A stretch of DNA of 64,000 nt, taken from assembly GCA_964059195.1 (NCBI GenBank), contig CAXKWD010000008.1:42647502-42711501 (forward strand), given 5' to 3'. Below the pieces are notes generated by a model that saw only the letters and a program-made list of their open reading frames with translations, did not search any database and had not been told where the DNA came from. Source of the DNA: Ectobius pallidus (taxonomy: Eukaryota; Arthropoda; Insecta; Blattodea; Ectobiidae). Shown in pieces: positions 32,884-44,393 of this stretch (position 1 is the stretch's first letter; each line of letters starts with the position of its first letter). The translations under genes and the position numbers were made by a program.

Positions 32884-34465
32884 TTAGTGGAATCGCAGAG
32901 CGTAGTTAGGGTTATTTTAGCATTTCATTTCTCTAATTTCACGCTCTGTGTTTTTTTATATAGTTTTTCGAGGGTGGTAATTTTTCACATTGACTTTTCT
33001 CGTAAAATTTTATTCCTTTATAATTTTTGGTCTTCTTCCTAAGAGTAGGGGAGATTTTCATGTTGTCTTGGCATTTTGCGTAGTTCTGCATTTCCTCGCT
33101 TATTTTCTATATTAAGATATAGCGAGTTTATTTACTTACCTTTTGTGACTGGTATGTTCAGTACTTCAGTTTTCAAGCCTGCTATCGCATTGAATATGAA
33201 AAGCGTGTGTTAGCAGTGATTATTTTGGGATCCTTTCTAACCTAACAATAAACTTCGGGTATTTACAAATTGCTATCCGAGTATTTCGGGTTTAGGCATT
33301 TTTTGGGTATTGTTGATGGCCTGTTGGGTTTTTATCATAATACTGTGATTATCTATATCGCTATTTGGGTTTTGGTTAAATTTTTGTGAGCGAGATTTGT
33401 AGGACCCATGTGTTGGTTTATTGATATTACAGTTTGAAATCTAATGGTGATTTCAATTTTGATATGGGATTTTGAAAATTAACTTCTCGAATCGTTTTGA
33501 AGATCCAATAGTGATTTTCATTTTTGAACTTGAACTGTGGAAAATTAAAATTTTAAAAAATACTTCGAGCATTAACTGGGACTTGTATTTTGGGAATTTG
33601 AAGTTGAGTTTTTCAGAAAATTTTGGGAAAACGGATAGTTAGTGGTTGTCCGAACTTAATTAATTCTGAGAATATTTCAAGAATCTAAGATTGATTTGTA
33701 CTTGAATTTGAATTTTGAAATTAATATTTGGGACTATTTCCGCAATTTTGATGGGGAGATGTATTTTGAAAATTAAAGCGAAGTGGATTTTGGAAGGTTA
33801 CCTGAAACTTAAAGCTGGTTTCTAATTGGAAATTAAACTTGGGAAATAAAGTCTTGAATTTTGAGTAACCTAACCGTGACCTGTAACTGGACATATTATA
33901 ATTTTTTTTTCGATTACTACAGAATAGTGATTTCTATTCGCAATTGATTACAAATAATTACATACCGATTTTGTGACCTAATGGTGATTAAGATGTGGGC
34001 TAATTAAATCCTGCAATTTATTTGTTAATAATTCCGATACTTGATATTGACTTGGTTTTGAGATTGAAATTTGAATTTAATGTCCTTTAATGATTGGGAA
34101 CCGATTTGTGACTTCTAGCTGGAGATTAAGTATTCGAGTATTTTCAAGTTTGATATCTGTTCTTTTCAAATTTAGATTTTACCGTGAAATTTCCGGTATA
34201 TTGTAATTTAATAGTGATTGTATTCTGGGAATATTCTTTGAGCTTAGGCATATTATTGAGGCTTAACTGTGAATGTGTATGCTAAAACTAAATTCTGGGC
34301 AACTATTTTCATTTATGTATTTGGAGTTCTACACATGAATATTTACTTAAAATTCAGTTAGTAAAAGGCTGTTCTTTATTCGCTTCCTTTTTATAAAGTT
34401 TGGCGAACTTTTCAAAATTGGGATTTTGCTATTTCTTTGGTGGATTTTGCTCTCAATCGATCATT
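32884..34465 (+). other. Gypsy 5' leader (untranslated)
   Basis: About 1.6 kb between LTR and gag, T/G-rich, with many repeats of the type TTTTGAAAATTA and AATTTGAATTT. No coding frame longer than a few dozen codons. An unusually long leader. Confidence 0.7.
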
Positions 34466-35433
34466 ATGAGTAATAGGATATATGTCCCCGTAGAATTTTT
34501 GTTAAAGGCTGATATTATATACGAATTATTAGTTCGTGGAATCAAAGTGGATTCTGAAGACTCAGTTGGGAATTTGTCTAAATTACTGAAGGATAATTTG
34601 TCAAGTCCAGTTGATGTTAGTAATCTAAAAGACATTAAGGTGGAGAATGAATACCCTACATTAGTTTCTAAAACCGAAGAGATTTTTCAACAATGCCAAG
34701 AACTTGCAGAAACAGGGCAGTTCTCCCAAAACCAGGTATTACGTTTGCAGGGCCGATTGGACCATATCTCAAATAGATTACAGGATTATTTACAAACAGA
34801 TATATCCGGGGAACATAGGAGATTACTCTGGCTGCTTCTTCAGGAGGTCTCTTTAGAGAAGGACAGACTTAGGTATCAGTTGGTTGGGAATGTCATGAGG
34901 GATTTCGGAATTTCTCCTAAAAGATTTTTTTTAGATGATTCAGTTATCAGGGAACCGCTCCAGCGTACCCCTAAACCCATTGTTCACAATCTAAGTTTTG
35001 AAGGTGCTAATAATTTTGCTAAATTGGACCATCCCCTCGGTAAGCTAATATGTCAGTTGGAGGAGTTTACTGATAATTCGCTGGATGAAGTCATTGAATT
35101 TTTGAAATGTCTGATTGAAATTAAGGCTATTAACGAAATTTTTGGATTTAATATCAGGCAGCTTCTTGGATTATGTTTTGTTAGGTTGAAGGGGAACTTA
35201 AGGAATCTAGTGGGTACCGCGGTTAAGGAGGAGTGGGATTTGCTCCAGTTCCATCACAGTGTGCTGGACTTTTATTTTTCAGCCAGGGATAAAGTCTGTT
35301 AAAGAACTACTTTTATCGTGTCCAGGGCGAGAAAGAGTCCTTTGGGGATTATGTCCAGAGCATTAAATGCTATGCTGAAGTTTTTCAAGTTAAGGAAACT
35401 GAAGTTCAGGTTGTCCAACATATTCTAGATGGT
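34466..35433 (+). pseudogene. Gypsy gag, N-terminal and capsid-like part
   Basis: I take the ATG at 34466 (MSNRIYVPVEFLLKADIIYE); an in-frame ATG at 34400 adds 22 residues that look like leader. The frame is 278 residues to a stop at 35300. The end LLQFHHSVLDFYFSARDKVC, followed in another frame by YFYRVQGEKESFGDYVQSIK and VVQHILDGMSPRT, matches the retrotransposon Gag pattern in which a charged 'GEKESxxDYVxxI' helix follows. So one frameshift near 35285-35310 separates Gag N- and C-terminal parts. This could be an inactivating indel or a programmed shift; the former seems likelier since the joined frame is mid-domain. Confidence 0.75.
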
Positions 35434-38016
35434 ATGTCCCCGAGAACTAGAAGCCTGGTGGGTTTTGAGAAGAAACCAAAGAATTTTTATGGCTTGGCGC
35501 TTTTGGGGGCTAGGCTTGGATCGGTTACATTATCCGATGAGTTGAGAGCTGGAGTATCGGAACTTAACTCTACTCCGGAACCTGCCGTTACGGTCAGTAA
35601 TGGTTTGGTTCCTCGACCAGCTGAAAATATTGTGAGGACCAGATCTTGCTACTTTTGTCATAGGCCTGGGCATTTTCTTCGGGATTGCCCCAGGAGGGTT
35701 TCGCAGAGGATTATGCATCGTGGTTCCAAGACCTCCTATTCTTTTACATCTAATAGTAATTCGTTAGGCCAAGAGGTGCGCGCTGTGGGTAATGAGGAAC
35801 GGATACGAGGGGTTATTAGGAGAGGTTTACCCTATGTGATGGTGGTATGTGATAATCTGGAAGTGGCTGGTCTGGTGGACAGTGGCTCTACCATCAATAT
35901 CATGTCCGAATTCATTTATAATAACATTATTAAAGCTCCCAAGAAATATCCGATTTTTGCCGAGAAAATTTCTTGTTTGGTTGCCAATGCCTTACAAATG
36001 GAATTCCTGGGGTGGGCCATGATCAAATTTAAAATCGCCGGGTTCTCTTGGAAGGCGAAGTTTTGGGTAGCCCCCTACTTGTCCGTACCCTTGATTTTGG
36101 GAGTTCCCTTTGGCGAAGGATCGGGTCTGGTTCTGGATTTTGCTCAGGAAGTTATTTTTTTTAAATTCGCTCCTGAAATCAAAGTTCCTTTTCATAAGGG
36201 GCCTTTCTCGGATCCTATTTCATGCAAGAAAGGAGACCTCTTATTAACTGCTGATTCCGGGGAAGATTCTAGTTGGGATTATGGTTCCATTGGTGAGACT
36301 CTGAATCATTTGTCTCCGGACCAGAAAGTAATTCTAAAGGGCGTTTGGGATAGTTATCCTGAAGTTTCAACAACTAAACTAGGACTTACTCACCTTCTGG
36401 AATATGATATCGAATTGTTGGATAATACGCCGGTCCGCAGGCCTCCGTATAGATTGTCTCCTCCTAAGATTAAGGTAATGAAAAATCTTATCCAGGAAAT
36501 GTTGGATGAGGGAGTGATAACTACTTCTAAGTCAAATTACAGTAGCCCCATGTTCCTTGTGGAGAAAGGAGAAGGTAAATTTCGGCCGGTCGTTGATTAC
36601 AGGTATCTGAATTCCATAATCAAAATAGATTCAGTGCCTTTACCTGATATACATTCTTCGTTTAGTTGGTTTGGGAAGGCGAAGTATTTTACCTCGTTCG
36701 ACCTGAACCAAGCTTATTATCAGATTCCCTTATCTCAAAGATGCAGAAGGTTGACTGCTTTCAACACCGACTGGAACCTTTTTGAATTTACTAGGGTTCC
36801 CTTTGGTTTAGCTACCGGCGCCCAAGTTCTGACTCGGCTGCTTGACCAAATATTTGGCGATGTCAAGTATGATTTTGTCATCCACTATTTGGATGAACTT
36901 GTAATTTACTCTAACAGCTTTGAGGAACATATCGATCATATTGTCCTGGTTTTGGATAGGTTGAGAGACGCGGGTTTGACCGTTAACCCGGCTAAGGTTA
37001 CGTTGGCTTCTTCCCGTCTGGCTTTTCTGGGGCATGTTGTTTCGCCTGAAGGCGTCACTATCAATCCCGAGAGAACTAAGGCTATTAGGGAATATTTGCC
37101 TCCCAGGGACGCGAAAGGAGTCGCTAGATTCCTGGGTATGGTGAATTTCTTTCACCGGTTCATACCTAATTTAGCCGACAGAGCTGCTCCTTTGAACATC
37201 TTGAGGAAAAAAGGGATGAAATTTCAGTGGGGCCCTGAGCAGCAGCGGGCTTTTGATACATTAAAAACTCTGGTGATGAATCCCCCGATTTTGAGTATTC
37301 CTGATTTTTCAAAGAGGTTTGTTTTGCAAACCGATGCCTCGTCGGTAGCATTGGGGGCTGTGTTACTTCAGAATTTTGAGGATGGTCGCAAACCTATAGC
37401 GTATGCCTCAAGAACGTTAACGGTGCAAGAGCGAGCATTCTCTGCTTATGAGTTGGAGGCGCTGGCGGTACTTTATGCCGTAGAGAAATTCAGGACGTAT
37501 TTAGAACATTGTGAATTCGACCTAGAAACGGATTGTCAGGCTCTTAGTTGGGTTCTGGCTAAGCCCAGGACCACCGGACGACTTGCCCGCTGGGCGGTTC
37601 GGCTCTCAGCTTTCAAGTTCTGTGCCAAGCACATCAGAGCCTCCGAAAATGCGGTGGCAGATGCGTTATCGCGTATGTTCCGTATGCCGCCCGACCAGCC
37701 GAGAAGTGATGAAGGTAACCAACTGTTAGGGGAAGAAATTAAGCCCCGAGAAAGCGAGGTTAGCGCGGGTATCTGGGATTCTGGTAACATGCCTTTAGTC
37801 TGTGGGATTATGTCAGATTTTCCGTTGGCTTACAAGTCTCTGGCCCTCCATCAAGAAACTGACCCTGAACTGGGCCCTTTGATCAAAGATCTGCAAGCGG
37901 GTAAAGTCCTATCCCAGTACGTTCTAAAGAAAGGAGTTTTGCATAGCCCTGATCGGGGGTTACGAAAAGGGAAGATTATTCTGCCATCTGTCCTAGTGGA
38001 CATGGTATTCAGTTTT
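35434..38016 (+). pseudogene. Gypsy gag-pol: zinc knuckle, protease, RT, RNase H
   Basis: Numbering from 35434. CYFCHRPGHFLRDC (C72, C75, H80, C85) is the Gag zinc knuckle. LVDSGSTINIM (D149) is the retropepsin site. RT blocks are FRPVVDYRYLN (383-393), YFTSFDLNQAYYQI (D423) and HYLDELVIYS. The last should read YxDD but has Glu at 488, a change in a metal-binding residue that should cripple polymerisation. RNase H acids are D634 (QTDASS), the YELEAL Glu, D700 (ETDCQAL) and D743 (VADALSR). The frame passes into integrase but shifts in a T6 run near 38012, after which translation is out of frame. Gag and Pol are in one frame here. Confidence 0.9.
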
Positions 38017-39038
38017 TTCACGAGTCTCCTGTCGGTGGGCACTTGGGGCTGTTTAAGACCAGAGCGAAAATTCGTGAGTACTTTGTGTGGCGTGGTATGG
38101 AAGCAGATATTAGGGCCCGAGTACGAGCGTGTGCGCGGTGTGCTCAAGCAAAACCCAGCCAGGCAAGCAATTTGGGTTTTCTCAGCTCTCAAGTGCCTGT
38201 CGCCCCTTTGGAGCGCTTATTCATAGATTATGTGGGGAAGTTTCCTAGGTCGCGCAATGGCAATCTTTACATACTTGTTGTAGTTGATGCTTTCACAAAA
38301 TTCGTGTGGCTTTTTCCGGTCAGGGAGGCCAACACTAGAAATACGGTGGAATGTTTGAAGAGAGTTTTCTCCGTGTTTGGTTTTCCCCGCAATCTAGTTT
38401 CGGATAATGCCAGCTATTTTGTTTCTGCCACCTTTCGGAAATTTTGTTTTGAGCTCGGGATTAAGCATTGTACTACGTCGCCGTACTATCCACAACCATC
38501 TTTGGCGGAACGTTTTAATCGGAACCTTAGGAGCGCCTTGATCGCTTACCATGCCCAAGATCAGACTAACTGGGATCAAAATTTATTCTGGTTACAATTT
38601 GCGTTCAACAGCGCTCGCCACGAAGCTCATGGTTTCTCTCCCATTTCTTTGATGCTGGGATTTAAACCTAACGACCCGTTGGCCAACCTGTGGTCGATCC
38701 AAGATTTGTTGCCAGATCCGGATCGGTCAGGGCAGGTCAAGGAAATGTGGAATAGAACGGCTAGGAATTTGCAGATTTCCCATGGGAGAAGTACCAAAAG
38801 GTATAATAAGCGCCGTAGCCCTGTTCCATTCAAAGAAGGCGATGCGGTGTGGGTCAAAAGCTTTCCCAAGAGCAGTGCCATCAATAAGGTAGCCGCTAAA
38901 TTATCTGAACGTTTTGTGGGACCGTATAGGATTTTGTCTTTTCTAACGCCTGTTACTGTTCTTTTACAGCATTGTTCTGACGGCAAGAGACGTAAAAGTC
39001 ACGTGTCCCATTTAAAGCCTGGGTTTACGGGTCCTTAA
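38017..39038 (+). pseudogene. Gypsy integrase (after pol frameshift)
   Basis: Reads HESPVGGHLGLFKTRAKIRE (His part of the zinc finger), CARCAQAKP (Cys part), FIDYVGKFPR (D), LVSDNASYF (D), YYPQPSLAERFNRNLRSAL (E): an intact HHCC and D,D,E triad. The C-terminal end carries ERFVGPYRIL, the GPY/F module of Gypsy integrases, and ends at the stop near 39038. It is in a different frame from RT/RNase H, offset by one base at a T-run near 38012, so integrase would not be made as part of Pol without frameshifting. Otherwise undamaged. Confidence 0.92.
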
Positions 39039-40990
39039 CCGAAATATGTCCTAGTAGGCTTTATTTTAGGGATGGTTTGTTAAGCAAGTCTTTGGGTATA
39101 TCCTGGTGTTTCTGAAAAGTAAATGACATGTTGGCATAGTTTAAGTTGGGGAATATTGATCTCTCTGCGACCCCCTTTCTACAAATTCTGTGTGTTATTT
39201 TATTCAAACAAAAATGTTCTCTTTCTCTGTAATGCAGGGTTTTTCTTATCTGATGTTAGGCTTTACTTATTATAGCATTGGATTTTGGTCATATTCAAAT
39301 GAGAGGATATATAAAAGAGAGGAGCCTTTAATAAATAAAGGGGCTAGTTAGATTCTTATTGTAAGTGCATCCTGAAAAAGGTTTTTAAAATAAAATAAAA
39401 AAAAATTCTTGAGTATATTCTAAGGCTAGTTGGATCCTGCAAATGGGAGAACATGTAGAGTTTATTCGGGATTCGGCACAAAAATATGAACTAAGTGATT
39501 CCAATTACGCTCATTTTATTTCAAGAAACAAAAGGGGGAAAATTGGCAAAATCAAAAACAAAAACAACACTTATATTATGTATATTTTTGGGCGTCTACT
39601 GTGTTTTATATTTTATGTTGCAGTTTGTGGCTGTTCTGTTGGAGTATGATTCCGTCCCATTTTTCTTCGTACCTGAAGGATTTCTGGACCTATGTAAAGA
39701 GGGGGGGCTATGTAGTGGAGCCTCTCTTTCTTCTTGCTTCACTGTCCCTCTCCTGCCTTGTGCTGGCCCATCTTGGTTCCTGCTCTGGAGACGTCTGGAG
39801 TTATGGGTTCCTGGAACAGTTAGAGAACCACGGATGATTGGGCGCATTTGTGGAGCGTCTATCTGGATTTCCAAAAAGGGAAACAAACTGCTTCTGCACT
39901 AAGAAATAAATGTAAGCAAGGAATTGGAGGAGAAATCGTGTTTTGGATGGAGCACAGTTAGCAGCATGTTGGAAATGAACTGTTGTAGCATGGTGGAAAA
40001 AAGTTATTACAGGCAAGGCATGCGAGCTGAACATAGCTTGACTTATACCAAGGCAATCTGAGGCTGTGTCTACATTCATGCTTATTGTGTTTATGAAGAG
40101 CCTGGATATTATATGGGTGAAAACTCCATGCAAGCAAAGAAAAAGCATAGAGCAAGGCCATCTTTAGCAAGCATTTAGCCTTTTGCACTTGCCTTATTGT
40201 GAAGAGCAATTGTTGAAGAGTCGTCGGGCACCCTGTCCGGCTGTGGATGTCGCAACTGTTGCAGTTGCCGTGCAGTAACCTCTCCCGTATGGTAGATTAC
40301 AACACTGGTAATCTGAATCCACAAAACCTTGTTCATCCGTCTTCTGAATTCTATTCCTGTTGGTTATTCTATATTCCTGTTTGTTTTTCCTGGGCGGCAT
40401 GCCATCCTGTTTTACCACCCACCCCTGCACCATCTGGACTCTCAGCCTTTCTCTCAAGCTGGAGCACTCACAACTCATGAGTTAGCTTGGTTGCTCTGTG
40501 TTCGTCCGGTTGATGGTTACCGGCCTGCCTGCCACCTTCTTCCTTGGACTGGATCCTTGGTGCTCTGTCTGGTGTGATGGACCTCTTGAAGTTGCTGTGG
40601 GCACTGACAGTGCTTTTCTCCTTGGATCTTCCGGTTCCTGGCAATATGGTGTTCCTGCTACGGCGGTGTGGAAGTCATCGCAGTCCTGTGCGCCTGCACA
40701 GATTTCCGTGGTTCCTGTCTTCTGTGGTGTTTGTTCTTGTCTCCCACCCGGGGGGGAGGACGAGTGGAGTGGTATTAAGAAGATTGGACTCTAAAGAAAA
40801 AGAGTGTTTGTCTCTTCCTGAAGTTGCTGGGGCATCGGGCAAGGCATTGGAAACATTTTGGGCAGTGTTCAAGACTAAAGATTGTGCTTTTTGGTGTTTC
40901 ATGTATATTTTGGGGGATGTTTAAAGAAAAAAATGTGTTCTGGGTTTTAAAATAAAAAAAAAATAAAGTCCTTGACTTTATTTTTTTTTT
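39039..40990 (+). other. Gypsy 3' non-coding region
   Basis: About 1.95 kb between integrase and the polypurine tract. Several overlapping frames of 70-130 codons occur on both strands but none carries a signal peptide plus transmembrane pattern or a motif I recognise as envelope. 39350-39420 and 40930-40990 are A/T-rich. It may be a decayed extra ORF. Confidence 0.6.
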
Positions 40991-41006
40991 GGGGAAGTCA
41001 GGGGAG
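40991..41006 (+). promoter_or_regulatory. Gypsy polypurine tract
   Basis: GGGGAAGTCAGGGGAG ends 2 nt before the 3' LTR (TG at 41009). This is where plus-strand priming is expected. The TC inside makes it slightly impure. Confidence 0.75.
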
Positions 41007-41008
41007 TT

Positions 41009-42302
41009 TGAGCCGTGAATTCGGCTCATATCTTGATTATCTAACAGTTTTGTCGCATTCTGCTATCTTTGCTATATTTTATGTATGCTTAGTAAAACAC
41101 GCCCGGTGGTAAACTCTGTTTTCTCTCTTTCTGAAATTGGTATTCGCTTGTGCTGCCATCTGTATGAAGGCAAGGGAGGTCAGGGCCGTGCTTCGAAACG
41201 TCAGTTGTAATTGGGATCACGCACGAGCAGTTTCTCCGTATGCAAAGTTCCACTCAGTGTTTGGTGGGCGTTTCCCGTGATGGCGACCGTCGTCTTCAAC
41301 GTGGTTCTCGGGTGAGATCTTTGCTTTTTTCTATCATGAATTTAAGGTATTTAAAGTAATTCTGTTTAGTATTTCTCACCCAGTTTTGGCCTTGTCTAAA
41401 TTTCCGTTCTTCGCTATAGTTAATTATTATGCAGTATCGCGATTCTGGAGAGAAGTTTGAAATTACGCCTACACCATCCGTAATTATTTCTATTCTTCAG
41501 TCAGTCTAAAGTTCGTCTGTTATGGGTTGTTTTCACATGTTCTCCCGTTAGCAAAGGCATTTTACTCAGAGCTAGTAATGTGGGTTGAAAGAGATAGTAT
41601 TGGTCGAAAGTTTGGATCAGGGGCTAAATTCTTATAGCTTTTTCAAAACGGGGTTTCTTGGAGTTTACCACCGTCTAACCAGAGCATTTTTCAAGTTAAT
41701 TTTTGGGGATTTTGCCACTATAAATGTTATGCAGAAGTTCTTCGGCATATACAGAATGATTCGAAGAATTGGGTTTTTCTTCGTCATACAGAGTGAATAA
41801 ATTTTTGAGGACATTATTTGAAACGTCTAATAAATGCATATTCTTGGACAAGGGAAGGGAATAAGTAGTTATACCATGTTTTAGAAGAATACCCCTCATG
41901 AGGATATTTTAGGTGATTTATTCAATTTTGTATATATATCATTTTAAGGTATAGCGTAAGATCATTTGATGTTTCAGCTTGTTAAATTATTAAATGAATT
42001 TGCTGTAAATAATTGTTTCGACCGATGTTTAATTGGTCAAGTTAGAAATAAATTTGTTTCTCCAAGATTATCACCCTTTTCTATTTTGGTCTACATATTT
42101 CGGGTTTTCCCCTAAATGCTGGGTAGTTATTGGAGTAAAATCCTTTTTTCCTGGGAGTATGGGCACCAGATATTGCAGAAAATAAGCAGTAGCGTTGCTA
42201 AATTAGTTAGAAATGAGAAAAACCCGGTCTACTTCAACAAAGCATTTGTACTAGGCTTCGTACATATGTCGTCTGTGCCAAAAGAGTAAAGGGGGCGCAA
42301 CA
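41009..42302 (+). repeat. 3' LTR of the Gypsy element
   Basis: 1,294 bp, TGAGCCGTG...GCGCAACA, followed by TSD AACG. Near-identical to 31591-32883, which dates the insertion as recent relative to the divergence of the surrounding relics. Confidence 0.95.
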
Positions 42303-42413
42303 AACGTTATGACCTTTTGACAGCTGTAGTCGCTATCCCAGGACTTACATATGACGCCCTCATTATATTGCGTTCTTACGCATGTTAATTTTATATTTAT
42401 TTAATAAAATCTT

Positions 42414-42487
42414 GTCATAGATGTGGATTCGAACCATTCAAGTTGTCATTACTGGCTACCTGTTTTTAACCGCGTGGTCACGGTAAC
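42414..42487 (-). repeat. tRNA-like sequence in left arm
   Basis: On the minus strand, GACCACGCGGTTA resembles a pol III A box and GGTTCGAATCC is a perfect B box; total length 74 nt. The acceptor stem pairs poorly (about 5 of 7) and no CCA-type context or reliable anticodon loop can be drawn. Its partner in the right arm is 57449-57522. It is a tRNA pseudogene or a tRNA-derived SINE head. Confidence 0.45.
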
Positions 42488-42512
42488 ATCTACTGTTCCA
42501 CCTGCTAACTTT

Positions 42513-43215
42513 GTCTCATATAATATTCAGTTTTTCTCAGTGAGTCATGATATTTATGTCATAATTGTCTACTAGATCGCGCTAGTTAACAGTCATTACT
42601 TTCAGAATTGTCTCCTAGATGCCAGTTGTGTACCATGCTATAAGATGGCGACTACCGCTAAATTCAAAATTCAAAACATTGTCTCATATAATATTCAGTT
42701 TTTCTCAGTGAGTCATGTTATTCAATCTTGTGCTTTCATAATTGTCTACTAGATCGCGCTAGTTAACAGTCATTACTTTCAGAATTGTCTCCTAGAAAGC
42801 AGTTGTGTACCATGCTATAAGATGGCGACTACCGCTAAATTCAAAATTCAAAACATTGTCTCATATAATATTCAGTTTTTCTCAGTGAGTCATGTTATTC
42901 AATCTTGTGCTTTCATAATTGTCTACTAGATCGCGCTAGTTAACAGTCATTACTTTCAGAATTGTCTCCTAGAAAGCAGTTGTGTACCATGCTATAAGAT
43001 GGCGACTACCGCTAAAATTTAAAAATTCAAAACATTGTCTCATATAATATTCATTTTTCTCAGTGCGGTCATGTTGTTCAATATTGTGTTTTCATAATTG
43101 TCTACTAGATCGCGCTAGTTAACAGTCATTACTTTCAGAATAGTCTCCTGGAAGGCAGTTATGTACCATGCTATAAGGAGACGACTACCGCTAAATTCAA
43201 AATTCAAAACATTGG
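42513..43215 (+). repeat. ~178-bp tandem array, left copy (4 units)
   Basis: Units begin near TCATATAATATTCA (about 42516, 42681, 42859, 43037). Each contains CTAGATCGCGCTAGTTAAC, AGAATTGTCTCCTAG and GATGGCGACTACCGCTAAA. The first unit is slightly short. The array is mirrored at 56715-57428. No coding frame spans it. Confidence 0.85.
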
Positions 43216-44135
43216 CCAAGATGGAATCGAAATTTAATTTTTAAAAATGGAGGGATGTTTGAAAAAAAATCAAAATGGTTGTAATATTTCAATTTTGCCG
43301 CGTTAACACATTAATATGATTTAATATTCATTAAAATGATGTTTTCAAACAAGTTTTCGTCGGAGCCCTCAAATGGTGGCTGGGGAGGGCATAACAGCCT
43401 AATATGATTTAGTATTCTTTAAAATACCGTCTTCAAAATAAGTTTTCTAGATAAAGTCTACACAAAACCCCTAATTTTTGTAATTATGTAGGCCTATTTG
43501 TCATGCATAACAACCTATTATGTTATAATATTCCTTAAAAGAATGTCTTCAAATAAGATTTTTATGCCAAGTCGACAAAAAAGGCCTAATTCTGTAAATT
43601 AATACATAGGCCTATATGTCATGCATAACAGCCTATTATGTTTTAGTATTCTTTAAAATACTGTCTTCAAAATAAGTTTTCTAGATAAAGTAAAAACTAT
43701 ACCAAGTAACGATAGGGATCGTTTCCTGAATCTCGTGGGTGCAATGTCTTAAATCGAAACGTGTGATTTAATTTGCGAAACACTGGAACATCCTTAGAGA
43801 TGGTAAGTAGTGCGCGTTTTGCTTTTCAATCGGAAACTTCTTTTTAGGTTTCCAGTGCAATATGTTTTCTCAAACATAGCCTATATCTTTAGACAGAGTG
43901 TTACAAAGTAGACCTACCCTATTGCACTTTACTGTATTGACGTATTATGACTCTATTCAGTTTCCGTTTGAAGGTAGAGAGCGGTACAACTAGAAAGACA
44001 GATATCGCCTGGGAGGGGGAGAGTGAATGGAAAGGAAGTCTACATTGCAATGCATTTCACTGTACCAAATACCAAGAGCGTTTGCGTGTTCAAATGTCTT
44101 CCTAGCCGGTCAGATCTCTTTGGTACGACAGGACA

Positions 44136-44393
44136 TTAACTTAGATAGAATGGTTGCCTTTTTTCAGAACTGCTTCTATCTGATGCCATTCTAATCCTCT
44201 TCGAACAGTCAATCAGTGAATTTAAGGGTAATGTTTTGCAGTTCAGTATAATGCAACCAAATACGTACAACAGTAGTACTTCACAAAAGAAGTAGCGAAT
44301 GACAGCGGCAACACAGGGGAAACCCATGCGACTACAACAGCACTTGTTTTTGTTGGTGTCGAAGTCTGTGCAGATTTTCCTATTTGGGAACAA
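44136..44393 (-). other. 85-codon open frame in left arm (unknown)
   Basis: Starts MFPNRKICTDFDTNKNKC, with a hydrophobic stretch (RYFFCEVLLLYVFGCIIL) that could be a membrane segment, and ends QPFYLS. The right-arm copy (55542-55826) is identical over 77 residues, then diverges in frame because of an A-run length change. Conservation between palindrome arms is expected without selection, so coding is doubtful. Confidence 0.25.

Larger units (their letters stand above)
31591..42302 (+). mobile_element. Gypsy-type LTR retrotransposon, 10.7 kb, nearly complete
   Basis: TSD AACG at 31587-31590 and 42303-42306. Two LTRs of 1293-1294 bp, TG...CA, differ at about four positions by eye. Order: LTR, 1.6-kb leader, gag, protease, RT, RNase H, integrase, 1.9-kb non-coding region, polypurine tract, LTR. 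RT before integrase defines Gypsy/Ty3 order. At least two frameshifts (gag near 35300, pol near 38015) and a changed RT active-site residue argue it is inactive despite its youth. No env-like frame is recognised. Confidence 0.93.

Noticed and set aside
37166..37790. Minus-strand frames within the Gypsy pol region
   Set aside because: Shadows of the RT/RNase H coding frame on the plus strand.
39443..40924. Possible envelope gene between integrase and 3' LTR
   Set aside because: Frames are short, overlap on both strands, and lack a signal peptide/transmembrane pattern or known motif.
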